The notes: generated from the letters alone by a model not told the origin. Counted from the stretch's first letter, positions 37,179 to 46,197 are shown. The stretch is DNA of 64,000 nt from Sulfobacillus sp. (GCA_027309085.1 DAIDDL010000010.1:1-64000), one strand, 5' to 3'. Numbers and translations are program-made.

Positions 37179-37601
37179 TTACTCGTCGAGAGCTGCCAGC
37201 CCTTTTGTGAACCGTCCCGCATGGCTCTTTTCCGCTCGCGCCAGCGTTTCAAACCATTCAGCGACATCATCAAAGCCCTCTTCACGGGCGACTTTCGCAA
37301 ACCCTGGGTACATTTGGGTGTATTCATAGGTCTCGCCTTCAATAGCGCTCTTGAGATTGTCCTCGGTGGCGCCGACCGGCACGCCCGTCACTGGGTCTCC
37401 GACCTCTTCTAGAAATTCAAAGTGGCCGAAAGCATGGCCTGTCTCCCCTTCAGCCACGTCCCGAAACAGTCCGGCCACATCTGGGCGACCCTCGATGTCG
37501 GCCTTCTGCGCGAAGTACAGATACCGCCGGTTGGCTTGAGACTCTCCGGCGAACGCCTCTTTAAGATTGCCATGAGTCTTGGTGTTGGACAATGCTGGCA
37601 T
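37179..37601 (-). CDS. rubrerythrin (diiron domain only)
   Basis: 140 residues forming the four-helix diiron domain. Ligand motifs are [29 protein letters not shown] (E..H), [15 protein letters not shown] and [11 protein letters not shown]. There is no C-terminal rubredoxin domain, so it belongs to the short erythrin group. It reduces peroxide using electrons from a partner, possibly the Fe-S protein encoded 54 bases downstream. GAGGGGG stands before the ATG. The promoter region carries a PerR/Fur-like box. Confidence 0.95.
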   Translation of the reverse strand: MPALSNTKTHGNLKEAFAGESQANRRYLYFAQKADIEGRPDVAGLFRDVAEGETGHAFGHFEFLEEVGDPVTGVPVGATEDNLKSAIEGETYEYTQMYPGFAKVAREEGFDDVAEWFETLARAEKSHAGRFTKGLAALDE

Positions 37602-37639
37602 GAAAAAACCCCCTCTGTTTTTTGGTAAACGAAATTACC

Positions 37640-37676
37640 TAAGAATTATTCTAATCAGAGAGGGGTTCGTTTTCAA
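37640..37676 (-). promoter_or_regulatory. rubrerythrin promoter with PerR/Fur-like operator over the -10
   Basis: On the minus strand TTGAAA (plus 37676-37671), 17 bases, TAGAAT (plus 37653-37648). The -10 lies inside the 7-1-7 near-palindrome TTAGAATAATTCTTA (plus 37654-37640). That differs from the PerR consensus TTATAATNATTATAA at three of fourteen positions. A metal-dependent repressor bound there would block RNA polymerase. Repressor identity (PerR, Fur or Zur) is inference. Confidence 0.65.
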
Positions 37677-37751
37677 GATGTTCCGTACTTTTTTTCAGCA
37701 AATCTCACACGAAGACTCTTCGTTCGCGGCGGGATGTTGGTGAGCCAAGAC

Positions 37752-38765
37752 TCAGAGCTTCCCCTGGTGAAGGTGGAAAACCGGCTCGATCCTCCCGACT
37801 TCCAGCCCGCGGTGGTTGCGCAAAACGGGGGACATCGCGTCCGCCAACTGTGCCATCTCCCCATCAGACAGCACCCCCATATCCCGCAGGGACTGAATGA
37901 CTACACTCGCAACGGTGCGGGACATGCCGTCATCCACCTTCACCGCGAGACCTAGTCCCTTTTCCGGAATGCCAAGGCAGAAAACCGCCTCGGCACCCCC
38001 TTTAGCCACAAACCGGTTGCCGGTCGCATCGGCCAGTGTCACCTCCAGGCGCCCGGTCCCCGACACCAGGTACGGGTGAGCCCTCATGGCTTCTGCAATG
38101 ATTGTCGCCCCGACCTGGACATTTTCGTCCAGGCCGCGGGGGTCCACCAAACGCGCAAACGCAAAAGCCATGCGGGCCAGCGGAAGGTAAAAGGTCGGCA
38201 CGCTGCACCCGTCCGTCCCGGTGACCAGGTCAGCTTCCGGCACCCCCGTCATCAGGGCCACACTCTCCCGGATTTTCTGCTGCACTGGGTGGCTAGGGTT
38301 TTCGTAGCCCTGCAGGGGCGCGCCCAATGCCCGGGCCAGCGTCAGCATCCCGGTGTGCTTCCCGCTGCAGTTGTTGTGCAGCGTTGTCGGCTCAATGCCT
38401 TGCTGCTGCATTTCCCGCGCCGCCGGCTGGTAGCTCGGAGGGTGTATGCCGCAGGCCAGGTCCTGAGCATCGGCGCCGATGCGGTTCAGGAGGCCAGACA
38501 CGGTCCGCACGTGTTCCGCCTCCCCGCCGTGGGAAGCGCAGATCATCGCGACTTCCTCCGAGGTAAAGTGATACTGGCTGGCAGCGCCGGAAAGCAGCAC
38601 AGGCAGTGCCTGGAAGGGCTTGGCGCTGGAGCGCCAGAAAGCCTGGCGTCCAGGGTCTCCCAGCCAGTAACGGATGTGGCCCAGGCTGTCCACCACGGCC
38701 ACATCGGCAAAAGCGCGGCTCTCCACCATCCCGCCACGCGTGATTTTCACACAGAGTTCAGACAT
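37752..38765 (-). CDS. L-asparaginase, Rhizobium-etli (type II thermolabile, Asparaginase_II) family
   Basis: 337 residues. Hydrolyses asparagine to aspartate and ammonia. The Ser-x-x-Lys motif of this class is in RSSAKPFQALPV. Zinc-site residues appear in NNCSGKHTGM and GTDGCSVPTF, and ASHGGE and ATGNRFVAKGG are other conserved blocks. The start ATG at 38765 has AGGAGG six bases upstream and overlaps the stop of the upstream gene, so the two are translated together. It is unrelated to E. coli AnsA/AnsB. Confidence 0.93.
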   Translation of the reverse strand: MSELCVKITRGGMVESRAFADVAVVDSLGHIRYWLGDPGRQAFWRSSAKPFQALPVLLSGAASQYHFTSEEVAMICASHGGEAEHVRTVSGLLNRIGADAQDLACGIHPPSYQPAAREMQQQGIEPTTLHNNCSGKHTGMLTLARALGAPLQGYENPSHPVQQKIRESVALMTGVPEADLVTGTDGCSVPTFYLPLARMAFAFARLVDPRGLDENVQVGATIIAEAMRAHPYLVSGTGRLEVTLADATGNRFVAKGGAEAVFCLGIPEKGLGLAVKVDDGMSRTVASVVIQSLRDMGVLSDGEMAQLADAMSPVLRNHRGLEVGRIEPVFHLHQGKL

Positions 38766-39501
38766 TGCCATCCTCCTCTTCCCTGTAATGGCGCGCCGCT
38801 GAGACAAACGCCGCGAATAGGCGGCGGGCTTCCTCCTGGGAGTCCACCAGGTCTTCCGGATGCCACTGCACACCAATCCCCCACGCGTATCCGGGATATT
38901 CAATGGCCTCGATAATCCCGTCTTCGGCCTGTGCAGACACCTGCCATCCCGCAGGAATTTGCTCAAGAGCCTGGTGGTGAAACGAATTTACCCGCAGCGC
39001 CGTCTGCTCCGTGATGGCTTGCAACTGGCTCGCGGCAGCGACGCTGACCGGGTGGGTCGCCTCGCTCCGCGCCTGCGTCTGGTTATGATGGATCAAAGAA
39101 TCCGGGTAAACGCGGGAAATATCCTGGACCAAGCTCCCCTGGCCAGCCACCGCAATCGCCTGCACACCCCGGCAAATCCCAAATACCGGCATATTATGGC
39201 TCAGCGCCGTGCGCACCAGGGAAATCTCCGTCTGGTCGCGGTCTGCCGATACTCCCTTCAAGTGGGTACCGGCGTCATCGGCGCCGTAGCTTGAAGGGGA
39301 AAAGTCCCCGCCCCCGGTCAGGAGCAGTCCGTCACAACGCAAAAGCGCCTCGGCGCTTTCGGGAATATTGGGCAGCATCACGGGGATTCCCCCTGCCTGG
39401 ACCACCGCGTGCAAGTAGGGGGAGCGCAAAAAATCCCGGTACACGTTATCCGGGCCAAGCTCTCGGGAAATAGAAATCGCTATGAGGGGTTTTCTCTCCA
39501 A
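38758..39501 (-). CDS. class I glutamine amidotransferase-like peptidase C26 (gamma-glutamyl hydrolase type)
   Basis: 247 residues. Starts at TTG 39501 (AAGGAG ten bases upstream). The triad is in VFGICRGVQAIAVAGQGSL (Cys) and GVQWHPEDL (His, Glu). LLLTGGGDFSPSSY is the PuuD/C26 signature. Relatives cleave gamma-glutamyl-GABA or gamma-glutamyl conjugates. Its overlap with the asparaginase gene suggests joint use of amide or gamma-glutamyl compounds as nitrogen sources. Confidence 0.9.
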   Translation of the reverse strand: MERKPLIAISISRELGPDNVYRDFLRSPYLHAVVQAGGIPVMLPNIPESAEALLRCDGLLLTGGGDFSPSSYGADDAGTHLKGVSADRDQTEISLVRTALSHNMPVFGICRGVQAIAVAGQGSLVQDISRVYPDSLIHHNQTQARSEATHPVSVAAASQLQAITEQTALRVNSFHHQALEQIPAGWQVSAQAEDGIIEAIEYPGYAWGIGVQWHPEDLVDSQEEARRLFAAFVSAARHYREEEDGNV

Positions 39502-39534
39502 CGCTATATCGCTCCTTATGCAAGATGCAAGACT

Positions 39535-39564
39535 AAAAAAAGTGAGCTCCACGGCGGAACTCAC
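39535..39564 (-). terminator. intrinsic terminator after ndoA
   Basis: GTGAGCTCC (39542-39550) and GGAACTCAC (39556-39564) pair with one mismatch around a five-base loop. On the minus strand a run of seven T follows (39541-39535). It starts five bases past the ndoA stop and separates it from the C26 gene. Confidence 0.93.
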
Positions 39565-39569
39565 GGGCG

Positions 39570-39938
39570 CTACAGATCGGTTAGCCCCAAACTGATGACA
39601 ATCGCCTGATTGACGCGGTTCATGATCTCTGGATTCAAGTGGGCAATGCGCTCCTTCAATCGTCTTTTGTCAATCGTGCGAATTTGTTCAAGAAGAATGA
39701 CTGAATCCCGGTCAAGATTAGACTCGTGGGATTTGACATCAACATGAATGGGCAGACGCGTCTTAAAGATTTGGGATGTCACGGCGCAAATCACTGTAGT
39801 GGGACTATAGCGATTGCCAATATCGTTCTGCAGAATCAAAACCGGGCGAATTCCTCCTTGCTCGGAACCCACGACCGGCGATAAATCCGCAAAAAAAATG
39901 TCACCGCGCTTCACAACCACATCTGATATAGCCACCAT
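39570..39938 (-). CDS. ndoA: endoribonuclease toxin EndoA (MazF/PemK family)
   Basis: 122 residues. Sequence-specific mRNA interferase. It has VVVKRGDIFFADLSPVVGSEQGGIRPVLILQNDIGN and CAVTSQ..K..LPIHV, the MazF/EndoA pattern, with the conserved Arg and Thr/Ser catalytic positions. It follows its antitoxin gene directly. Position after alr matches Bacillus subtilis ndoAI-ndoA. Confidence 0.96.
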   Translation of the reverse strand: MVAISDVVVKRGDIFFADLSPVVGSEQGGIRPVLILQNDIGNRYSPTTVICAVTSQIFKTRLPIHVDVKSHESNLDRDSVILLEQIRTIDKRRLKERIAHLNPEIMNRVNQAIVISLGLTDL

Positions 39939-40184
39939 TCACTCCTGAGGATGACCGGCATACTCCCAAGAATCCTCGACGAGGGCCGCATTCAGCGCGC
40001 CCAATTCCTGGTATCCCTGAATCAGTTCCTGCCGGAGCTGGCGCTTTCGCTGTTCAGCGATATAAAATTCCACACTCTCCCGAATGACCTCGCTCCGGTG
40101 ACGCCCTTCGCCATCCGCCATTTTGTCTAATGCATCCACCAGGTGGTGGGGCATGCGCACGATAACGCGACGGTTTTCTTCCAA
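39939..40184 (-). CDS. ndoAI: antitoxin EndoAI (ribbon-helix-helix)
   Basis: About 81 residues from a TTG at 40184, which has AAAGAGG eight bases upstream; a GTG at 40193 is an alternative. The N-terminal RHH fold is RRVIVRMPHHLVDALDKMAD..GRHRSEVIRESVEFYIAEQ. The acidic C-terminal tail (EDSWEYAG) would wrap the toxin. The gene abuts ndoA. RHH antitoxins usually repress their own operon. Confidence 0.93.
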   Translation of the reverse strand: MEENRRVIVRMPHHLVDALDKMADGEGRHRSEVIRESVEFYIAEQRKRQLRQELIQGYQELGALNAALVEDSWEYAGHPQE

Positions 40185-40238
40185 ACTGCCCACCTCTTTC
40201 CCTCTGCTCCTCATTATAGTCTCCGCAAAAAATTGCTG

Positions 40239-41345
40239 TCAATCATCATAAACGCGGGGAACCCGGGATGAGATGCCCGTCACGATTTCATACCCGATAG
40301 TGTCCATCTCCCGGGCCAGGCCATCCGCCGTCACCGCTGCTCCCCTGTTCTCTCCAATCAGTGTGACCCTGTCACCTACAGCCACAGGGTCATCAAGCGG
40401 CGCCCCTACCGTCAGCTGATCCATCGAGATCCTCCCAACGACAGGATAGCGGCGCCCCATGATGAGCACCTGAGCCCGGTTGGACAGACTGCGGCGGTAT
40501 CCGTCCGCATACCCTATGGGCACGGTCACTATCTTCATAGGCTGGGGTGTGGTGAAGGTGCTGCCATACCCCACGGGAAAGTCCGCGCCAACCTCCTTGA
40601 CGTAGGTGACTTCGCTCTGCAGCTCCATCACCGGTCTGAGCTCCTCGGGCAGAGGCTGATAGGCTTCCAGCCCGTACATGGCAATCCCCACCCGGACCAA
40701 GTTGAACTGGGTTCCGGGAAATTTGAGTGTAGCCGCCGAATTGGCCGCGTGCACAAACCGCGGCTTGAATCCGGCCAGGCGCAGAGTCTCTAGCGCATTC
40801 AGGAAAATTTCCGCCTGCCGCCGGGTGGGAGCAGGGTCTGGGGAGTCAGCGTTGGCCAAATGCGTCATCACGCCCTGAAAATCCACCCATGGACTGCGCA
40901 GGCGCATGAACCATTCGCCTCCGATGTCTCCGGGCAGGAGCCCAATGCGCCCCATGCCGGTATCCAGTTTGAGATGCACCCTAGCGGGCGCGCGGCGCTG
41001 TTCAGCCAAGGCAGCGATATGCGCGAACATCTGCGGGGTGAACACCACCAGGTCAAGATCCCAGGCCAGAGCCTCGCCAATCTCAGACGCCGCTGTCTGC
41101 CCGAGCACTAAAATGGGGGCGCCAATGCCTTCCCGGCGCAGCGCCGCCCCCTCGCTGACCAGCGCCACACCGATCCATGACGCCCCTGCGCCGAGCGCTG
41201 CGTGCGCTACGGCCACGGCACCGTGGCCGTAGCCATTGGCTTTCACCACCGCCATCAGCGCCACATGGGGATTCAGCCCCCCCTTGATCCAGGCCAGATT
41301 GTCCCGCAACCGGTCTAAGTGAATTCTGGCCACTGTCGGTCTCAC
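40239..41345 (-). CDS. alr: alanine racemase
   Basis: PLP enzyme supplying D-alanine for the cell wall. The GTG at 41345 has AGGAAG seven bases upstream and gives 368 residues. The PLP lysine is in VVKANGYGHGAV (about residue 37) and the catalytic Tyr region in VPIGYADGYRRSLSN. GRISMDQ is also conserved. Tandem placement with nnr upstream and ndoAI downstream is the Bacillus order. Confidence 0.97.
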   Translation of the reverse strand: MRPTVARIHLDRLRDNLAWIKGGLNPHVALMAVVKANGYGHGAVAVAHAALGAGASWIGVALVSEGAALRREGIGAPILVLGQTAASEIGEALAWDLDLVVFTPQMFAHIAALAEQRRAPARVHLKLDTGMGRIGLLPGDIGGEWFMRLRSPWVDFQGVMTHLANADSPDPAPTRRQAEIFLNALETLRLAGFKPRFVHAANSAATLKFPGTQFNLVRVGIAMYGLEAYQPLPEELRPVMELQSEVTYVKEVGADFPVGYGSTFTTPQPMKIVTVPIGYADGYRRSLSNRAQVLIMGRRYPVVGRISMDQLTVGAPLDDPVAVGDRVTLIGENRGAAVTADGLAREMDTIGYEIVTGISSRVPRVYDD

Positions 41346-41379
41346 CAGATCGCTTCCTCTCCTGTTCTGATCGTCACCG

Positions 41380-42888
41380 CTAAATGAGCCGGGGCAGCCC
41401 CGGCGGCTCCTCTTCATTTTTCACACTGGTCCAGGCCTGGCCCAAAGCCTCGATAAGGTCCGTCGCCACCACGCTCGGACCATGAATCCGGCCAGCATGA
41501 ATGCCAGTCCACCCGTGCACATACGAGGCCAGAGCCGCTGCCCGCCCGCCTGTTTCCCCCGGCATGGAGGCCAGCACTGCCGCTGTGATGCCGCTGAGCA
41601 CATCCCCCGAACCCGCTGTCGCCAAGGCTGTGGTGTTGGCGGTGTTGATGAACAGCTCGGAATCCCCCGCGATCGTGTAGATTCCCTTGAGAACCACCGC
41701 CGCCTGGTAGCGGTCTCGGGCCCTGCGGAAAGCTTGCAGGCGGTTGCTGTCCACCTCTCCCGCTCCCATTCCCAACAGCCGTCCCATTTCCCCGCTGTGA
41801 GGGGTCAGGACAGATCCCAAAGGCAGGGTCCGGGCGGGCAGTTGGGCCAGGAGATTCAATCCGTCGGCATCCACAACCATCGGCTTGCCCAGAGCGATCA
41901 CCTGGTCGAGAGCTCCCGCGCCCATCTTGGACCCCATTCCCGGGCCAAACACAATCACGTCAGCACGGGCCATCTGGGCCAGGTCGCCCGCCGTAAAAGC
42001 GCCACGCCCGGCTGACCTCCAGATCATCAAGGGTTCAGGCGCGCTGAGGCGCCTGGCCGCTGGTTCGGGAATAATCAGCTGCACGATCCCCGCTCCGGCC
42101 CGCAACGCAGCCATGCCGGACATTACAGGCGCCCCCGTCATCGACACGGAGCCGCCCGCTACAGCCACCCGGCCCCGCCGGTACTTGTAAGTCATAGGGT
42201 CCGGGTCTTGGGTCCGGCTCTTGGCCCACTGGGGAGTGATCCAGGAGCCCGGTCCCTTGCCGCCGGCTCCCAGGCCAATGTCGGCCACGGCCAACTGTCC
42301 GCAGTAGCGCACCCCGGGATACCCAAAATGTCCCCATTTGGCTGCGCCAAAAGTCACCGTGCTGGCGACAGACATCCCGGGCCCGCTGTAGCTGCCGCTG
42401 TCAGCATCCACTCCCGAGAGAATATCGAGCGCATAGATTTCAGTTCCTGCGTCTGCCGCAGCGCGAAACAGAGACTGGATAGACGCGGCCAGGCTGCCGT
42501 GAAATCCCGTGCCAAAAATCCCGTCCACCACCCACCGGTACCCAGCCATGGATTCCATAGCCCTGGGCACGTCCACCAGGCGGGCTCCGTAATTCTCAGC
42601 GGCCCTTTTGAGTCCAGCCGCTCCATCGAAGGTGGGTGCGCCGAGGGGAAAGCAGAGATCCGTGGGCCGGAACCGGCTCACATAGCGGGCCACCACCAGA
42701 GCATCCCCCCCGTTGTGTCCCGGCCCCGCCAAAACCAGACCTTTTCCCTCAGGTAGCTGGGGCAGCCAAAAAGCGGCTGCTTTAGCGCCGGCCACCTCCA
42801 TCAAAGACAGGAAAGGAACCCCCACTTCCTGAGCCCTGCCATCATGGAGGCGGGACTCTTCCACCGTCCAGACCTGGCTGCGGCGCAT
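41380..42888 (-). CDS. nnr: bifunctional NAD(P)HX epimerase / ADP-dependent NAD(P)HX dehydratase
   Basis: Repairs hydrated NADH and NADPH. 502 residues: the N-terminal NnrE domain (about 1-215) has LAGPGHNGGDALVVARYV and VDGIFGTG; the C-terminal NnrD domain has GSVSMTGAPVMSGMAALRAGAG, VFGPGMGSK, LTPHSGEMGRLLG and the nucleotide-site GSGDVLSGITAA. The ATG at 42888 has AAGGAGGG six bases upstream. It overlaps the end of acpS by 47 bases. Confidence 0.97.
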   Translation of the reverse strand: MRRSQVWTVEESRLHDGRAQEVGVPFLSLMEVAGAKAAAFWLPQLPEGKGLVLAGPGHNGGDALVVARYVSRFRPTDLCFPLGAPTFDGAAGLKRAAENYGARLVDVPRAMESMAGYRWVVDGIFGTGFHGSLAASIQSLFRAAADAGTEIYALDILSGVDADSGSYSGPGMSVASTVTFGAAKWGHFGYPGVRYCGQLAVADIGLGAGGKGPGSWITPQWAKSRTQDPDPMTYKYRRGRVAVAGGSVSMTGAPVMSGMAALRAGAGIVQLIIPEPAARRLSAPEPLMIWRSAGRGAFTAGDLAQMARADVIVFGPGMGSKMGAGALDQVIALGKPMVVDADGLNLLAQLPARTLPLGSVLTPHSGEMGRLLGMGAGEVDSNRLQAFRRARDRYQAAVVLKGIYTIAGDSELFINTANTTALATAGSGDVLSGITAAVLASMPGETGGRAAALASYVHGWTGIHAGRIHGPSVVATDLIEALGQAWTSVKNEEEPPGLPRLI

Positions 42889-43258
42889 AACCGTCCCTCC
42901 TTTCCAGAACCACCATCGCAATAGCATACAACCGCTCGTGCGTAAACGACATCCAGACATGCAGCTCCCTGTCCTGCAGCCACTGCCCCAAGGGCCCTCC
43001 CACTGTCACCAGGGGTTCATGGTGGTACTGGCGGACAATTTCAATATCAACCCACCGGCTTCCCCTAATTCCCCCGCACGCTTTGATCAGCGCCTCTTTG
43101 GCGGCAAACCGGGCCGCCCACCGCCGCACCGCTTCAGGTCCGTGGCCCACACTGGCAGCCTCCGCCGGGGTGAAGATCCGGCCAACAAAGCGGGGATTGT
43201 CCAGCGCCTTGGCAATGCGGGCAATTTCTGTCGCATCCACACCGATTCCGTAAATCAT
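42842..43258 (-). CDS. acpS: holo-[acyl-carrier-protein] synthase
   Basis: Attaches phosphopantetheine to ACP. 138 residues, somewhat longer than the usual 120-126 because of a C-terminal Pro/Gly-rich tail that overlaps the nnr start. Metal and substrate residues are in IGVDATEIARI (Asp) and RFAAKEALIKA (Glu, Lys). The gene follows the formiminotransferase by 16 bases. Confidence 0.96.
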   Translation of the reverse strand: MIYGIGVDATEIARIAKALDNPRFVGRIFTPAEAASVGHGPEAVRRWAARFAAKEALIKACGGIRGSRWVDIEIVRQYHHEPLVTVGGPLGQWLQDRELHVWMSFTHERLYAIAMVVLERRDGYAPQPGLDGGRVPPP

Positions 43259-43274
43259 CTCTGCCCCGCCCCGT

Positions 43275-44153
43275 TCATTTCAGGCTCCATTCCAGAACCT
43301 GCGCCATAGACAGATGCGGCTGCTGCAGGTAATAGCGGGCGGTATCCAGCAAAGCCTGAACCGGCATCATCCCCACCAGTTCGGTGCGGGATACGCTGAC
43401 GCCGTACTGGAGCGCTTCTTGGCGCACCATTTCCACCGCCCGGGGCAGGGCCGTCCGCGGATAGTCCACCAAGTTCAATGACACCTGCACCTGCCCTTGG
43501 GACACCGTATCCATAGCCAGGGCCTTAACCCCGGAGAGTCCGCCGCCCGAGTGCCTCACATTCTTTGCGACAGCCTGAGCCACCCGGATATCGGCGGTGT
43601 TTAGGAAGACATTGAAGGCAATGAGAGGGAGGCGGGCTCCTATCGCCACAGCGCCTGCGCTTACATGGGGGACAGCAGGTCCGTAATCCGGCAAGTCGGC
43701 CGCCAGTCGCTCCGCCAGTCCCTCGAACTGCCCCCGCCGCACATCCGCCAAATTGCGGTGAGCAGGATTCGAGGCGGCTCTTTCATACAGGTAGACGGGA
43801 ATCCCCAGCTCTTCCCCCACCCGGCGCCCGAGCTGGCGGGCAGCGCCCACCGCGTCGTCCATCGTCGCGCCTTCCAGGGGAATAAAAGGCACCACATCGA
43901 CGGCACCCATCCGGGGATGGGTGCCCGCGTGCCTGCGCAAGTCAATTTGCGCAGCCGCTGTGGCCGCGGCCTGAAACACCGCTTCTACCAAGACCCCGCT
44001 TTCCCCGGCCAGCGTCAGGACGGAGCGGTTGTGGTCCCGGTCCCCTTCCATTCCCAGCACCTTCACCCCGGGAATTTGGGCCGCCGACGCAATCGCCCTC
44101 ATGACATCCTCACGCCTGCCTTCAGAAAAATTCGGAACAGATTCCAACCACAT
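43275..44153 (-). CDS. glutamate formimidoyltransferase
   Basis: FtcD N-terminal type domain protein of 292 residues. It opens ESVPNFSEGRREDVMRAIA and contains the loop HAGTHPRMGAVDVVPFIPL, both diagnostic. It would transfer a formimino or formyl group between glutamate and tetrahydrofolate. No cyclodeaminase domain is fused. The ATG at 44153 has GGGGAAG seven bases upstream and comes right after the oxidoreductase stop. Without hut genes nearby the physiological role is unclear. Confidence 0.93.
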   Translation of the reverse strand: MWLESVPNFSEGRREDVMRAIASAAQIPGVKVLGMEGDRDHNRSVLTLAGESGVLVEAVFQAAATAAAQIDLRRHAGTHPRMGAVDVVPFIPLEGATMDDAVGAARQLGRRVGEELGIPVYLYERAASNPAHRNLADVRRGQFEGLAERLAADLPDYGPAVPHVSAGAVAIGARLPLIAFNVFLNTADIRVAQAVAKNVRHSGGGLSGVKALAMDTVSQGQVQVSLNLVDYPRTALPRAVEMVRQEALQYGVSVSRTELVGMMPVQALLDTARYYLQQPHLSMAQVLEWSLK

Positions 44154-44155
44154 GG

Positions 44156-46162
44156 CTAATCTTCCCCGCTTTCCATACCTGTGATGCTGACCCACGTGCT
44201 GTAAAACGTCGACCCGCCCCCAACATCCGACAAGCTCTGCGAGGTCAGCTGATTGACATTGCGCCCGCCGCCATCACTGTTCCAACGCACGGCGTAACTG
44301 ACTGCCACGCCGGGGCGCGCCCTGGCGCTGACCCAAAGCCGCATTTCCACAAATCCCTCGGGACTCTCCACCCTCACCATGTCCCCTGGCCTCACACCCA
44401 ATCTGTCCGCGTCACCCTGGTGCATGTAAATCGCGGGTTCCGGCTCGCGGCTGAGCAGGCCCGGAATATTCCCAAAACTGGACTTTATAGTGTTTTTCCT
44501 CGCAGGGGTGATAAGTGCCCAAGGATATTCAGCGGGTGCGGGCACCGGGAAATATTCCGGCACCGGCAAAGGGTCCAGACAAAAGGGGCGTTCGCTGCTT
44601 CGGGCCACGTCGAGAAATGGGCGTGCCCGTGAGTCAATGCGCACCTTTTGCACAGGCTCCCGCTGCAGGGTCCCGAGGGTAATGCCCTGCAGCCATGGGT
44701 GATCCGTGTCCAGCGCCTGCCTGACCAGTTCTTCGTCGCTGTCTTCGCACCATGACGCCCCCGAAAACCCGGAGGCTCTCGCCAGGCGGCGGAAGAACTC
44801 AGTGTTGGACACCGCTTCCCCAGGCGGCTCGACGGCTTTCTCACTCAACTGGATATAACGGTGCCAGTAGGACGTGTGGAGGTCAAGGGTTTCGAACGCC
44901 ATCGCAGCCGGAAGAACCCAGTCCGCATAGCAGGCCGTATCCGTCATCATCTGCTCATGGACCACCGTCAGCAGGTCCTCCCGCATCAGCCCGGCCAGGA
45001 CTTGCCCCTGATCCGGCGCGGTGGCCGCAGGATTGCTGTTGTACACCACAAGAGCTCGAACTGGTTGGCTGCCCTCCTGATTCAGGGCATTGCCCAGCTG
45101 CAGCATGTTGATGGTTCTGGGAGAGGACACCAGCAGATCCGGGCGGGTCAACCGGTCCCAGTTGAGGGGGAAGGCGCCGCCGTTGCCTAAAAGATGGCCG
45201 CCGCCGGGATGGCGGTGGGAGCCGGTAAGAACGGACAGAACCGAAATCGCCCACACACTCTCCCCGGAGTGCACCTGCCTCTGCACGCCGTAGCCGGTCC
45301 GCAGCAACAGCGGGGCCCGCCGCGCCATGCCTTGGGCCAGATGCTCAATGGCCCGCCCCGGGATTCCAGTGGCTTCGGCAGTCCGCTCCAGTGTCCACGG
45401 CCAGGCGCGCTGCCGGTAGTGTTCAAATCCCCGGGCATATAGGCGGACAAAGTCGGCATCATACTGCCCTGACTCCACGAGATGCCGGCCGATCCCCAAA
45501 GCCAGCGCCGCGTCGCTGCCCGGGTTGATGGCCAGGTGGCCGCCGTAGCGGTCCGCCGTCTCGGTGCCTAGAGGGTCTATCACCACAATCTCGGCTCCTT
45601 GCCTCACCGCCTTGTCCAACAGCGGCACTTCATGAATATTCGTCACCGCCGGATTGCTTCCCCACAGGATAACCATCCCCGCCTCAGGAATCGTTTCCGG
45701 ATCGGGTCCCAGACCCATTCCGTATACCCATCTCAGGGCATGGTCCGCCGACGCCGTGCAGATCGTGCGGGCGAGCCGGGAGGCGCCTAGGGCATGAAAA
45801 AATCGGCGGTCCATAGAGGCTTCGCTCAACACTCCCATATTGCCGGAAAAACTGTAAGGGAGCACCGCCTCACCACCGTGTGCGCGCAAGATGTCCTGAA
45901 GTTTCCCGCCAATGTCAGCCAGGGCATCTGCCCAGCTGGCTTGCGCGAACTGCCCGGACCCCTTGGGTCCGGTGCGCCTGAGCGGGTGCACAATGCGTCC
46001 CGGATGATTCAGGCGTTCAAGATAGCGGTTGACCTTCAGGCATGCAAAACCCTGGGTAATAGGGTGTCCCTTTTCCCCGGCGATGCGCACAATACGGCCG
46101 TGCTCCTGCTCGACTGTCAGACCGCACGTGTCGTAGCAGTCATGAGGACACACCTGGTGCAT
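44156..46162 (-). CDS. molybdopterin-dependent oxidoreductase (DMSO reductase family)
   Basis: 668 residues from an ATG at 46162 (GAGAGG six bases upstream). The N-terminal 4Fe-4S site is C5-x3-C9-x3-C13-x27-C41 (VCPHDCYDTCGL...GFACLK). The Mo-bis-PGD folds follow: LWGSNPAVTN, VIDPLGTETA, NSNPAAT, EQMMTDTACYADWVLP, and the C-terminal barrel with ITPARKNTIKSSFGN, MHQGDADRLGVRPGD. No Tat signal precedes the cluster, so it looks cytoplasmic. No partner electron-transfer or anchor subunit is adjacent. Related proteins are annotated as anaerobic dehydrogenases or formate-dehydrogenase-like, but the substrate is unknown. Confidence 0.92.
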   Translation of the reverse strand: MHQVCPHDCYDTCGLTVEQEHGRIVRIAGEKGHPITQGFACLKVNRYLERLNHPGRIVHPLRRTGPKGSGQFAQASWADALADIGGKLQDILRAHGGEAVLPYSFSGNMGVLSEASMDRRFFHALGASRLARTICTASADHALRWVYGMGLGPDPETIPEAGMVILWGSNPAVTNIHEVPLLDKAVRQGAEIVVIDPLGTETADRYGGHLAINPGSDAALALGIGRHLVESGQYDADFVRLYARGFEHYRQRAWPWTLERTAEATGIPGRAIEHLAQGMARRAPLLLRTGYGVQRQVHSGESVWAISVLSVLTGSHRHPGGGHLLGNGGAFPLNWDRLTRPDLLVSSPRTINMLQLGNALNQEGSQPVRALVVYNSNPAATAPDQGQVLAGLMREDLLTVVHEQMMTDTACYADWVLPAAMAFETLDLHTSYWHRYIQLSEKAVEPPGEAVSNTEFFRRLARASGFSGASWCEDSDEELVRQALDTDHPWLQGITLGTLQREPVQKVRIDSRARPFLDVARSSERPFCLDPLPVPEYFPVPAPAEYPWALITPARKNTIKSSFGNIPGLLSREPEPAIYMHQGDADRLGVRPGDMVRVESPEGFVEMRLWVSARARPGVAVSYAVRWNSDGGGRNVNQLTSQSLSDVGGGSTFYSTWVSITGMESGED

Positions 46163-46197
46163 AGATATCCTCTCATCCCCCGCCACGGTTTCCTTCC

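Noticed and set aside
37609-37665. Hairpin CCCCCTCTG / CAGAGAGGGG that would hide the rubrerythrin ribosome site
   Set aside because: One arm lies between the -35 and -10 boxes, upstream of the predicted transcription start, so it would not be in the mRNA.
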